This document shows positions 6,491 through 14,705 of a DNA stretch of 21,677 nucleotides, piece by piece (the first letter of the stretch is position 1; every line of letters begins with the position of its first letter). The stretch is from Pseudomonadota bacterium (lineage in GTDB: Bacteria > Pseudomonadota > Alphaproteobacteria > Rhizobiales > Rhizobiaceae): the NCBI GenBank assembly GCA_023428515.1, contig JAEYXI010000529.1, positions 1 to 21,677 on the forward strand, in the 5' to 3' direction. The position numbers and the translations under genes were made by a program. The notes below the pieces were generated by a model that saw only the letters and a program-made list of their open reading frames with translations, did no database searches and had not been told where the DNA came from.

Positions 6491-7305
6491 TGGATGACCA
6501 TGGAAAACGGGATCTCAGCGTGCTGCTGCTCCTGGGCACGCACCTGCCAGGGAGTCTGACCCTTTTCGACCATTTCCTCCAGCGCCTGCCAATCCCGCAG
6601 CGTGTCCATGGAGCGCCAGAAACCTTCATGTTTGTAAGCCATCAGTTTGTTCTCGCGGATGAGACGGCTGAATGGTTCGATGACCAGTTCCTCACCGGGA
6701 CGCATGTACTCGAATATTTCCGGTCGGAAGAGGAAATAGCCGCCATTGATCCAGATGTCGGAACGGTCGGAGGTGCGGAACTCGAGGACTTGCCCCTCGG
6801 GATCGATATCTGCCAGGTGATAGGTGAGCGGCGGTCGCACTGCCAGGAAGCAGGCGACCTTGCCGCTGCGCTTGAAACGCTCGATCATGTCTTCAAGATC
6901 GACATCACTCAGACCGTCACTGTAGTTAGCCATGAACATGGGCTCGCCACGCAGATGGTCCCTCACGGCCCAGAGGCGCTCACCGATATTGCGCCAGATG
7001 CCGGTATCGATGAGTGTGACCCGCCAGTCGGGGTTCATCTGGCCGATCAGTTGAACCTTGCGACCGCCCTCGGAAATCGTGCAATCGCCGAAAGTCTGCG
7101 GCCGACAATTCAGGAAGAAGTCCTTGATGACGTTGGCCTTGTAACCAAGGCACAGCACGAAGTCGTCGTGCCCATGGTCGGAATAATACCGCATCACATG
7201 GTACAGTATTGGCTGATGCCCCAAGGGGATCATCGGCTTCGGAACGCTTTCGGAATACTCGCGAATGCGGGTACCGAGCCCGCCGCAGAAGAGAACGACC
7301 TTCAT
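6487..7305 (-). CDS. Sugar-1-phosphate nucleotidyltransferase, RfbF-like (probable glucose-1-phosphate cytidylyltransferase, 272 aa)
   Basis: Transfers a nucleotide to a hexose-1-phosphate to make the activated sugar that starts a deoxysugar pathway. The N-terminal binding motif CGGLGTRIREYSESVPKPMI (7-26) is intact, followed by GHQPILYHVMRYYSDHGHDDFVLC with the family's usual spacing. Later blocks include ANYSDGLSDVD, a likely metal-binding Asp region, and INGGYFLFRPEIFEYM. The overall pattern resembles RfbF, which uses CTP, more than RmlA, which uses dTTP; the nucleotide cannot be proved by eye. A longer frame begins at 7419, but the ATG at 7305 gives the canonical MKVVLFCGG start. It overlaps the C-methyltransferase stop by 4 bp upstream and the PIG-L start by 4 bp downstream, so the three form one coupled operon. 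Confidence 0.85.
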   Translation of the reverse strand: MKVVLFCGGLGTRIREYSESVPKPMIPLGHQPILYHVMRYYSDHGHDDFVLCLGYKANVIKDFFLNCRPQTFGDCTISEGGRKVQLIGQMNPDWRVTLIDTGIWRNIGERLWAVRDHLRGEPMFMANYSDGLSDVDLEDMIERFKRSGKVACFLAVRPPLTYHLADIDPEGQVLEFRTSDRSDIWINGGYFLFRPEIFEYMRPGEELVIEPFSRLIRENKLMAYKHEGFWRSMDTLRDWQALEEMVEKGQTPWQVRAQEQQHAEIPFSMVIQ

Positions 7306-8597
7306 TCGACATGCTCCCGGGGATCGAGGACCGATATGTACGGAATTGGAACGATGAACTTGGCCCCCCATGACGCGACATGGCGCATTTGCCGGACAAT
7401 CTCCTTCTTGAGATTCCAAGGCAGGATGAGGATGTAGTCCGGCCGAGCCTGGTCGAGGGAGGCAACCGGCAGTATGGGGATGTGCATGCCCGGGGTATAG
7501 CGGCCATGCTTGTACGGGTTGCGGTCAACGGTGAAGTCGAGAAAATCAGTGCCTATGCCGCAGTAGTTGAGCAGCGTATTGCCCTTTCCCGGTGCCCCAT
7601 AGCCGCAGATTCGCTTTCCATCCTGCTTGGCGGCGATCATCAAGGCGAGAAGGTCGCGCTTGACCGAGGCGGCCTTCGCAGCAAACCCCAAATAGCCCTC
7701 GGTGCTGTCGAAGTGCTGTGCCCTCTCCCGTCTCAGGACCTCGTCAACACTAGACGAGACGAGGTGCGAACTGGCCTTGTGAGCAAGATGAACGCGCAGC
7801 GATCCGCCGTGCGTGGCCAATTCCTCGACATCAATGACGCGCAGGTCGTGGCGTCCTGCCATGTGGCAGATCGTGATGAGCGAGAAATACGAAAAGTGTT
7901 CGTGGTAGATCGTGTCGAACTGGTTGTCCGCGATCAGGCGCTCCAGATGCGGAAACTCGAGCGTGACAACCCCTTCCAGCTTGAGCAGAAGCTTTATTCC
8001 CGCGACGAAATCGTTGAGGTCAGGAACCTGCGCCAGTACGTTGTTGCCGATGATCAGGTCGGCGGCCATTCCTTCGTGAAGCAACGTTGTAGCGAGTTCC
8101 TTTCCGAAGAATGCGACTCTCGTGGATACACCCTTGCCGATTGCTACGTCCGCCACATTGGCGGCAGGCTCGATGCCGAGGACCGGCACCCCAAGCGGGC
8201 CGAAATGCTGCAGCAGATAGCCATCGTTGCTGGCCAGTTCGATCGCCAAGCTGTTCGGGCCCAGCCCGTAGCGGCGCGTGACCTGCTCGCAATATGTCTT
8301 GGCGTGAGCGACCCAACTGGTCGAATAGGATGAAAAATAAGCATACTCGGAGAAGATCATCTCCGGGCTGACATATTGTTTCAACTGAACGAGGAAGCAC
8401 TCGTCACAAACATAGACATGCAGAGGATAGTAGTACTCCACGCTGTCGAGCAGTTCCTCCGGCCTGAAGTCCTCGCAGAGGGGCGACATGCCGAGATCGA
8501 CGAAAGTGCGGGTGAGCGGCGATCCGCATAATCGGCACGAGCCGGCGGCTCGGTTTGCCTCACTCGTATGGACAGCCCCTGTCGGTAGAACGTTCAT
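7302..8597 (-). CDS. NDP-hexose C-methyltransferase (TylC3/NovU/EvaC-like), 431 aa
   Basis: SAM-dependent methyltransferase that adds a methyl group to a ring carbon (usually C-3) of a nucleotide-bound 4-keto-6-deoxysugar. The three-part architecture of this class is visible: an N-terminal zinc domain with CRLCG (Cys21, Cys24) and CDEC (Cys64, Cys67); a Rossmann SAM-binding core with IELASNDGYLLQHFG (119-133); and a C-terminal domain with ICGYGAPGKGNTLLNY and TVDRNPYKHGRYTPG. EYAYFSSYS (84-92) is also typical. A frame extends to 8699, but the ATG at 8597 has a GGAGA site 7 nt upstream and precedes the zinc domain by a normal distance. First gene of the operon; divergent from rmlC across about 300 bp. 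It strongly implies a C-methyl-branched sugar in the final glycan. Confidence 0.9.
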   Translation of the reverse strand: MNVLPTGAVHTSEANRAAGSCRLCGSPLTRTFVDLGMSPLCEDFRPEELLDSVEYYYPLHVYVCDECFLVQLKQYVSPEMIFSEYAYFSSYSTSWVAHAKTYCEQVTRRYGLGPNSLAIELASNDGYLLQHFGPLGVPVLGIEPAANVADVAIGKGVSTRVAFFGKELATTLLHEGMAADLIIGNNVLAQVPDLNDFVAGIKLLLKLEGVVTLEFPHLERLIADNQFDTIYHEHFSYFSLITICHMAGRHDLRVIDVEELATHGGSLRVHLAHKASSHLVSSSVDEVLRRERAQHFDSTEGYLGFAAKAASVKRDLLALMIAAKQDGKRICGYGAPGKGNTLLNYCGIGTDFLDFTVDRNPYKHGRYTPGMHIPILPVASLDQARPDYILILPWNLKKEIVRQMRHVASWGAKFIVPIPYISVLDPREHVE

Positions 8598-8904
8598 TGG
8601 CTTCTCCACGGGCGCCGCTAGCGGCAACAGCAAAGGAGCGTCGCCGCCAATCCCTTGGGGAAGGATACGAGCCAGGCTGACCGAATGCCGATTCCTCAAT
8701 AAGGCCGACCCGCTCGGCGAATGCGGGCAAAAGGAGAAGCACCTAAGTAGGAGGCTGAAGCGGTCAAGCCGCTATCCGGAGAAGGGAGGCGACTCCGCGG
8801 CAAACGTCTCCGCCTATGGGAGTGGCGGGCTACTACCTTCGGTGAACTTCTACAGACAGATCGGGATGCAGACACTGCTGCCGAGGCCTGCCGGACAGGA
8901 TTTC
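8598..8904. other. Divergent intergenic region between the C-methyltransferase and rmlC
   Basis: This 307-bp stretch should hold promoters for both divergent units, but no clear -35/-10 pair stands out. Both flanking frames stay open into it, but the peptides are unlike their families. A small hairpin, AGCGG/CCGCT (8759-8763/8769-8773), has no T-run and no assigned role. Confidence 0.5.
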
Positions 8905-9474
8905 ATGCGGTTTGAGAAGACAGAGTTGGCGGAGGTGGTGGTCGTCGAGCCGACGCCATTGCCGGACGAGCGAGGCTTCTTCGCTAGAACCTTCTGCGAG
9001 CGCGAGTTTGCCGAGGCCGGGCTCGAACATCGCTTCGTGCAGCACAGTCAGTCCTGCTCCCTGCGAAAAGGGACTCTGCGCGGAATGCATTTCCAGGATG
9101 AGCCTGACCCCGACGTAAAGCTCGTCTCGTGCATCAGGGGAGCGATCTATGACGTCGTCGTCGATAGGCGTCCCCACTCCTCTACTTACGGGCGCTGGCT
9201 TTCGGTGGAACTGACGGACGCCAACCGGCGCCAGCTTTATATCCCCGCAGGTTTCGCGCATGGCTTCATGACGCTGTGCGACGACGTCGTCGTCAGTTAC
9301 CTGATCTCTGCCTTCTACGCCCCTGCCCTCGCGCGCGGCATACGCTATGACGACCCGGCGATCGGAATAAGGTGGCCGGGGCCGGCCACGGTGATATCGG
9401 AGCGGGATCTTAGCTGGCCGTATCTTGAAGCAAGCCCATCTCGGACGCCGATGCCAGCAGGTCGTGCTCCTTGA
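8905..9474 (+). CDS. dTDP-4-dehydrorhamnose 3,5-epimerase family protein (189 aa)
   Basis: Cupin-fold epimerase acting on a nucleotide-bound 4-keto-6-deoxyhexose at C-3 and/or C-5. Family features: PDERGFFARTF (20-30), the catalytic region GTLRGMHFQ with His62, QLYIPAGFAHGF (110-121) and VVSYLISAFYAP with the second catalytic residue expected at Tyr132. The ATG at 8905 is preceded by AGGA at 5-nt spacing; longer in-frame starts give peptide unlike the family. No rmlA, rmlB or rmlD is adjacent, so it more likely serves the C-methylated sugar made by the neighbouring operon than rhamnose synthesis, which is why I do not give it the symbol rmlC. Its last 65 bp overlap the 3' end of the convergent DUF4910 gene. 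Confidence 0.88.
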   Translation: MRFEKTELAEVVVVEPTPLPDERGFFARTFCEREFAEAGLEHRFVQHSQSCSLRKGTLRGMHFQDEPDPDVKLVSCIRGAIYDVVVDRRPHSSTYGRWLSVELTDANRRQLYIPAGFAHGFMTLCDDVVVSYLISAFYAPALARGIRYDDPAIGIRWPGPATVISERDLSWPYLEASPSRTPMPAGRAP

Positions 9475-10762
9475 GAATCCCGGCGGCTGCGGCGACCTCC
9501 GAAAAAACGAAGCCGGAGCGTTCCGCGATATCCAGCAGACTGCGGCTTCCATCCGACAGATTCAAGATCCACAACAGCACCATGACGTCGTTCTCGGTCT
9601 TCCTGCCGCCCAGGGCAGCGTAGAGGCCGCGTCGGCCGAGCTGCGGCTCACCCTTCGGGCAGAGGTTCACCGGAACCCAGTCCTGCTCTACGATCTCGAT
9701 GACGTCCATGATCAGGCGGTATGTACGCGCCAGATATTCGGGCTTGATGAAGTTCAGATCGTCCCCTGAGGTATGATATTCGGGAAACTCGCCGAAAGCG
9801 CTGTTCTGGAGCAGGCCTACCGGCATGTCGAAACCCGGCGAGCAGAACTGGCGCTCATCATAGCCATAAGGCGAGAAATCCCGAACCGCTGCATTCGATC
9901 CAAGCCTCGCCAATACATGGGCGAAGGCGCGGTCGATGAACGCGTTGCCGGCGCGGCTTCGTTTATAAGTCGGGCCGCCGCCATCCCCGACGCAAGAAAC
10001 CACCAGACCGTGGTCAACCTGACCTACGCGGTGTTCGTTTTCAGCCAACCACGCAAGGGCGCCTATGGTGCCCGGAGCGAAGAGGAACCGATAGCTGTAG
10101 CGGGTTCGTCGACCTGCGAGGTTACGGGCCAGGAGCGCCAACAGCGCCAGTCCCGAGCAATTGTCGTTGGCCAGCGAGGGATGACAGATATGAGCGCTGA
10201 GCAGGAACTCGCGATCGGTTTCCCCTCGATGCACGTATTCCCCATAGTCGAGACATCCATCTTTGAGTTCCGAATCGATGAACACCTCGTAGGGGCCATC
10301 GGCAAGCGCGGCCAGTTTCAGATGGCTGATGCAGAAGCCCCATGTCTCGTTATAGTAGGACGTGCGGTAGGGAACGAGGTCCGGCTGCGCGGGCAGGCTG
10401 TGAAGGTGCGTCTTCAGTTCGCCCAGCGAGAGGACCGCGTGGACCGGCATGCTGTAGCCGACGACATGCAGGTTGTTCTCCGCGAAATCCACGACCTTTT
10501 GTCCGTCGGATGAGCGGATGAACGCATCCCGAATGTTCCACTCCTGCGGCACCGTCCAGTCGAAGATCTGCTCTCCCGTCGAAACTCTATGGCGCTCCAA
10601 GGAAATATGGCGAGCGAGGATGTCGAGCGTATCACGCACGCCCTGGCCGGTGATGGAGCGACAGATCGGATAGATTTCGGCGGCCAACCGGTAGATTTCA
10701 TTTCCGACCGCGTCGGCCGGAGCGGTGACCGGGGTCGGGCTCTGCAAGGCCGGCCTTTCCAT
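9410..10762 (-). CDS. DUF4910 aminopeptidase-like protein with C-terminal winged-helix-like part (450 aa)
   Basis: A zinc-peptidase-like protein (DUF2172/DUF4910 group, M28-like fold) of unknown substrate. Likely metal ligands are present: SAHICHPSLANDNCSG (His191/His194, Asp200), YGYDERQF (299-306) and FGEFPEYHTSGDDL (Glu325/Glu328, His330). The N-terminal part (YPICRSITGQGVRDTL) is the standard family opening. The last 80 or so residues (LWILNLSDGSRSLLDIAERS and after) resemble a winged-helix module. No signal peptide, so it is cytoplasmic. A frame begins at 10843, but the ATG at 10762, 13 nt after the stop of the upstream epimerase gene, matches the family N-terminus. Members often sit in sugar clusters beside C-methyltransferases and nucleotidyltransferases, as here, so the true substrate may be a modified sugar or amide rather than a peptide; that is inference. 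Confidence 0.83.
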   Translation of the reverse strand: MERPALQSPTPVTAPADAVGNEIYRLAAEIYPICRSITGQGVRDTLDILARHISLERHRVSTGEQIFDWTVPQEWNIRDAFIRSSDGQKVVDFAENNLHVVGYSMPVHAVLSLGELKTHLHSLPAQPDLVPYRTSYYNETWGFCISHLKLAALADGPYEVFIDSELKDGCLDYGEYVHRGETDREFLLSAHICHPSLANDNCSGLALLALLARNLAGRRTRYSYRFLFAPGTIGALAWLAENEHRVGQVDHGLVVSCVGDGGGPTYKRSRAGNAFIDRAFAHVLARLGSNAAVRDFSPYGYDERQFCSPGFDMPVGLLQNSAFGEFPEYHTSGDDLNFIKPEYLARTYRLIMDVIEIVEQDWVPVNLCPKGEPQLGRRGLYAALGGRKTENDVMVLLWILNLSDGSRSLLDIAERSGFVFSEVAAAAGILKEHDLLASASEMGLLQDTAS

Positions 10763-10775
10763 CCCTTCGTCGCCG

Positions 10776-11840
10776 TCAGATTGCCATCGCCGCGGGCTGG
10801 CGCTGCTCCCGAACTGCATGACGCAAATCCGCCTGCAGGACACCCTGGCTGATCAGCTGCTGTATATGGGCGATGCGCTGATATCGCGGGCCTTCGAACT
10901 CAGTGAGCGTCAAGCTGGATCTGGTGTAGGCGGCATACAGCTGCTTCGCGCCTGCCTTCGCATCCCAACGGGGGATCGCATTCGGCAGCACGCGCGCCAG
11001 CTTATCGAAGCTGACCCGATAGGAGCGCTTATCCGGCCCCGCGCCGGGCGCGAAGTCAAGTTTGCAGCCTGGAACGACGTCGGCGACGATCTGGGCGATC
11101 TCGCGGATCCGGTAGTTGTGGGCAGTAGTGCCGACGTTGAACGCCTCGTTCCACACCGTCTCGGTTGGTGCCTGCAGGACGGCGAGGAACGCACGAGAGA
11201 TATCCTCCACGTGCACGATAGGCCTCCAGGGACTGCCATCCGATTTCAGGTAAATCTTGCCTTCCGTCACGGCCCAGGCGACGAGGTTGTTGAGCACGAT
11301 GTCGAAACGCAGCCGCGGCGACAGCCCATAGGCTGTGGCCGGGCGCAGATAGACCGGACAGAAGCTGCGATCCGCGAGCTCGGCGATCGCGCGTTCCGAC
11401 AGCACCTTCGACCAACCGTAGGGCGTCACCGGTTTCAGGTCCCCGGTCTCGTCGATCATGCTGTCGCCCGACACGCCGTAGTTGCTGCATGATGAGGCAA
11501 AGACAAAACGCCTGACGCCCGCGGCCTTGGCGGCCTGAGCGGCGCGGAGGCTGCCCTGGAAGTTGATGGCGTAAGTGAGGTCGGGATTGAAGTTGCCCAG
11601 CGGATCGTTCGACAGGGCAGCCAGATGGATGACAGCATCGAAACCTTTGACGTCCGATGGTTCGATGTCGCGCACGTCCTTGCGCGTCGATGGAATCTTG
11701 GCCATCGCGCCGCCTGGATCGTAGGTGCAACGCTCGTAAAGATCGCTGTCGTAGCCGGCGACCTCATGCCCTGCCTCAAGTAGAATCGGCACCATGACGG
11801 AGCCCACATAGCCGCGATGTCCAGTCACCAATACACGCAT
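10776..11840 (-). CDS. NAD-dependent epimerase/dehydratase, extended SDR (354 aa)
   Basis: Cytoplasmic nucleotide-sugar oxidoreductase. The Rossmann motif is GHRGYVG (7-13), followed by Asp31 (GYDSDLY), which favours NAD(H). The catalytic Tyr-x3-Lys is YGWSK (Tyr141, Lys145), with SSCSNYG (116-122) contributing the active-site Ser. [10 protein letters not shown] and YLRPATAYG are standard for this class. It probably acts as a 4-epimerase, 4-reductase or dehydratase on the branched deoxysugar, and the sequence alone does not say which. The ATG at 11840 has GGAG 8 nt upstream. It is 13 bp ahead of the DUF4910 gene, so the two are co-transcribed. A 165-bp gap separates it from the DUF4038 gene upstream, so it may have its own promoter. 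Confidence 0.9.
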   Translation of the reverse strand: MRVLVTGHRGYVGSVMVPILLEAGHEVAGYDSDLYERCTYDPGGAMAKIPSTRKDVRDIEPSDVKGFDAVIHLAALSNDPLGNFNPDLTYAINFQGSLRAAQAAKAAGVRRFVFASSCSNYGVSGDSMIDETGDLKPVTPYGWSKVLSERAIAELADRSFCPVYLRPATAYGLSPRLRFDIVLNNLVAWAVTEGKIYLKSDGSPWRPIVHVEDISRAFLAVLQAPTETVWNEAFNVGTTAHNYRIREIAQIVADVVPGCKLDFAPGAGPDKRSYRVSFDKLARVLPNAIPRWDAKAGAKQLYAAYTRSSLTLTEFEGPRYQRIAHIQQLISQGVLQADLRHAVREQRQPAAMAI

Positions 11841-12005
11841 GATCGATGCTCCGCCTGACAGATCAGACAGAAGCTACAGGCGCTGCCAAGCCACAGCGAG
11901 GTCACCGATGGGATAGGCAGCGCGCGCGATCAGGAGCGGTTTCGTCCCATCGGCTTAGCTGTTTCATCCAACGGGCGTAGGGAAGCAGGGATGCGCGCGG
12001 AACGG

Positions 12006-13343
12006 TCAGTCCGGTTGTCTCTCCGACTGCACCACCACCATCCAGTCACGATCGCCGGCGCTGTTGCTTGTGGCAGGCGGCCGGAGCGTCTGCGACTGCC
12101 CTTCATTCTCCGGCGACCGATGCCACTGACCGCTGGACGGATCGAACCATCGGATGTCGCGTCGGCGTCCCGTCGCGGGCAAGTCGAGCGAGATGTTCCC
12201 ATCATTGATGATATAGGCGACCATCAACGAAGCGTCGGATGTATTGCCGACATAGGCGACGCTCCCTGGTTGCCGCGTCCCGGACGGATCGCCAGGTAAG
12301 ATCAGCCACCAGGGGAGCGCTTCGAAGGCAGCCCTGAAATGCCGCATGCTTTCGGATCCCCGACTACCGAGCGCTTCCTTCCAGCTCGTGTCCGCGGCGT
12401 AGAGCCCAGGGCCGCCGAAATGCCAGATGGGGTTGTTGCCAAAGATGTGTCCGGCAGCTCCCGACAATATTGCCCCATAGGCCTGGCGGCGAAGCATCTC
12501 CTCGCCCGCGCCCTGCTCGCTTTCGTAAAATCCCTCGATCGCGATGACGGGCATTGTCTGCTTGTGCCCGGTCCGCGCCCGAACCGCAGCGCCCATGTCA
12601 TCATATGTGTAGACAGTGTCGAGCGAGAGCCACGCCTCGCCGGCCCAGTAGACCGCCGTCGCCGTATCGCGCGCAGAATGGACTGTATGGAGCGAGCCCT
12701 TCGCCACCTGTTCTATTCCCGAAACAATCGCTCGCACCAGCGCCTTGTCGGGGGCGTCGAAGTCACCGCCATGAAGCCAGACGATATTCTTGCGATCGAG
12801 AAGGCGCCGGGCGATGAACATGCCATACTGCCGCATACCCTCCTGCCCGGCCTCGACAGCCTCACGAAACCATCCCTCATCGCCTCCGTTTACGCCCAGA
12901 TAGGCCGGTGCCAGGAAGACCTCGAAGCCGAGTTCCTCTGCGCGCCGCAAGACCCATGCGGCATGATCGAAATAGGCCGGATTCATCGCCTTGAATGCCT
13001 TTGTTGCCTCGAATGGAGGATCACCCCAAGCATTGGCCGGGGCTTTGTCGGCGAACTTGTGCTCAACGAGATTGATCAGCAAAGCGTTGAAGCCCCGCTG
13101 CTTGCGGTCGGCGAGGTACTCCTCGACCTCGTCACGCCTGAGTTGGGCGATCAGGGACCAGGCCGTATCGCCGTTGACCAGAAACGGTCGGCCCGAATCG
13201 TCCTCGAGATATTTGCCGCTCTCACTAATGCGCAACGGAAAGATCGCCTGTCCGCCCTGCCCTGCGGCCAAGGCGGATTGTGGCGTCGTGGCGTGTAGCA
13301 CGAGCGGAATCAAGACTGCGAACAGCCATCTTGCTGCGATCAT
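12006..13343 (-). CDS. Secreted DUF4038 / GH140-like glycoside hydrolase (445 aa)
   Basis: Predicted exported hydrolase of the apiosidase-like group. Residues 1-26 form a signal peptide (Arg5, hydrophobic core 7-18, Ala-Leu-Ala cleavage site), so the product acts in the periplasm or outside. The DUF4038 domain follows: SGRPFLVNGDTAWSL (50-64), RGFNALLINL (83-92), IVWLHGGDFD with Asp194, and MPVIAIEGFYESE with Glu270/Glu274. By comparison with GH140, the Asp and one of the Glu residues are the likely catalytic pair. Residues from about 355 on resemble the 'collagen-binding' beta-domain found with DUF4038. Its ATG overlaps the aminotransferase stop by 4 bp, placing a secreted hydrolase inside a biosynthetic operon. 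Possible jobs are trimming or releasing the glycan; the substrate is unknown. Confidence 0.85.
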   Translation of the reverse strand: MIAARWLFAVLIPLVLHATTPQSALAAGQGGQAIFPLRISESGKYLEDDSGRPFLVNGDTAWSLIAQLRRDEVEEYLADRKQRGFNALLINLVEHKFADKAPANAWGDPPFEATKAFKAMNPAYFDHAAWVLRRAEELGFEVFLAPAYLGVNGGDEGWFREAVEAGQEGMRQYGMFIARRLLDRKNIVWLHGGDFDAPDKALVRAIVSGIEQVAKGSLHTVHSARDTATAVYWAGEAWLSLDTVYTYDDMGAAVRARTGHKQTMPVIAIEGFYESEQGAGEEMLRRQAYGAILSGAAGHIFGNNPIWHFGGPGLYAADTSWKEALGSRGSESMRHFRAAFEALPWWLILPGDPSGTRQPGSVAYVGNTSDASLMVAYIINDGNISLDLPATGRRRDIRWFDPSSGQWHRSPENEGQSQTLRPPATSNSAGDRDWMVVVQSERQPD

Positions 13344-14704
13344 TGCGCAGCGACCTTCTGCGGCGCCTCATCCGGCGGGCTGTTGAAGCGCCGATACACG
13401 ATTTGGGACGGACGGCCGACGAGGTGACGTTCGATCCCATCCTGCAAAGCACGCGCATAGATATCCAATGCAGCGTCCACCGCTTCGATCGCCTGCTCGA
13501 CGTCAACATCGCTGTGTGCGTAGCTCACCACGAAGGAAGGAGCCAGCAGGCCGCGTCGGATGGTCTCCTGGAGAAAGAGGGTACGGAAAGCCTGCGACGG
13601 CTGGCCGTCGCGATCGAGCGTTGCATAGGCCAGGCAGCAGTCACGGCCGACGACCCTGAAGTGGTCCGTAACGCCTTTCGCGCGCAGCGCTTGCTCGATG
13701 CCATCCCTCAACCTACGGCCCTGGCGGTAGAGGTGCGGGACGACCGGTTCATCGCGATAGATGTTCATTGTGGCAATGGCGGCCGCCAGCGCGTGGGTTT
13801 CGCCGCCGTGCGTGGTCGACAGCAGGAAGACGCGCGCCCGGTCGACATGATCGAGGCCACCGAGCCTCATATATTCCTGCTTGCCCGCGAGAGCCGAGAC
13901 TGAAAAGCCGTTGGCGAGCGCCTTTCCGAAGCATGAAAGATCGGGTTCGATACCGTACAGCGCCTGAGCGCCTCCCGAGTGCCATCGAAATCCGGTGATC
14001 ATCTCGTCGAGAATGAACAACGCGCCATTGTCGTGACAGACTTCGCGCAGCGCGTGCAGGTAGCCGGCCGGCGGATCCTCGCCGCGGGAAGGCTCCAGGA
14101 TGAGCGCAGCGATACGTCCCGGATGCTGAGCAAACAGTGCATTTGCGCTCTCCAGATCGCCATAGCGGAACGGAACCGAGAGTTTGCGGGTCTGGTCCGG
14201 AACGCCCGCGTTCACCGCCGTCGTGCCGATGAACCAGTCGTCGGTCGAGAAGAAGGGATGGTCGCCGCAATAGCCGATCAGGTCTCTCCCCGTCCAGGCC
14301 CGAGCGAGTCGGACGGCGCCGGATGTCGCATCGGAGCCGTCCTTGCAGAATTTGACCATGTCCGCGCCTGAGATCATGCCGAGAAAGGCTTCGGCGCATT
14401 CGATCTCGATGCGATGTGGGCGGGTGAAATTGCAACCGAGCTCCATCGCGTCGCGCACGGCGGCGAGTACGTTGGGATGCGCATGACCGAGCCCGACCGC
14501 GCGATTGCCCATCCCGAATTCGATGAATTCGTTCCCATCGACATCCCATACATGGCAACCGAAGCCACGCTCGATGAAGCCCGGCGACAGGAGGGGATAC
14601 TGGTCGTCTCCCTTCGCGTAGGTGTGGCAGCCGCCCGGCACGAGGCTATGCGCTCGCGCGCGGAGGCGGGTGGATTCTTCGTAGGCGCGCGGTTCACTAT
14701 TCAT
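13340..14704 (-). CDS. Class-III PLP aminotransferase, glutamate-1-semialdehyde aminomutase-like (454 aa)
   Basis: Fold-type I PLP enzyme of the HemL-like subgroup. Motifs: DVDGNEFIEFGMGNRAVGLG (54-73), KDGSDATSGAVRLARA (121-136; PLP phosphate region), ILDEMITGFRW (Asp233, contacts the pyridine nitrogen) and CFGKALANGFSVSALAGK, where Lys261 is the PLP lysine. Automated annotation would probably name it HemL, but true HemL is a housekeeping gene and this copy sits between a GT4 glycosyltransferase and a secreted hydrolase in a glycan operon. It also carries a C-terminal extension of about 25 residues. It more likely transfers an amino group to a keto sugar or to a small acid used to decorate the glycan. 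The stop overlaps the next start; the start is 1 bp after the GT4 stop. Confidence 0.87.
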   Translation of the reverse strand: MNSEPRAYEESTRLRARAHSLVPGGCHTYAKGDDQYPLLSPGFIERGFGCHVWDVDGNEFIEFGMGNRAVGLGHAHPNVLAAVRDAMELGCNFTRPHRIEIECAEAFLGMISGADMVKFCKDGSDATSGAVRLARAWTGRDLIGYCGDHPFFSTDDWFIGTTAVNAGVPDQTRKLSVPFRYGDLESANALFAQHPGRIAALILEPSRGEDPPAGYLHALREVCHDNGALFILDEMITGFRWHSGGAQALYGIEPDLSCFGKALANGFSVSALAGKQEYMRLGGLDHVDRARVFLLSTTHGGETHALAAAIATMNIYRDEPVVPHLYRQGRRLRDGIEQALRAKGVTDHFRVVGRDCCLAYATLDRDGQPSQAFRTLFLQETIRRGLLAPSFVVSYAHSDVDVEQAIEAVDAALDIYARALQDGIERHLVGRPSQIVYRRFNSPPDEAPQKVAAQ

Positions 14705-14705
14705 C

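Noticed and set aside
8759..8773. Hairpin AGCGG/CCGCT upstream of the 3,5-epimerase
   Set aside because: Short stem without a T-run; not a terminator and no known regulatory motif.
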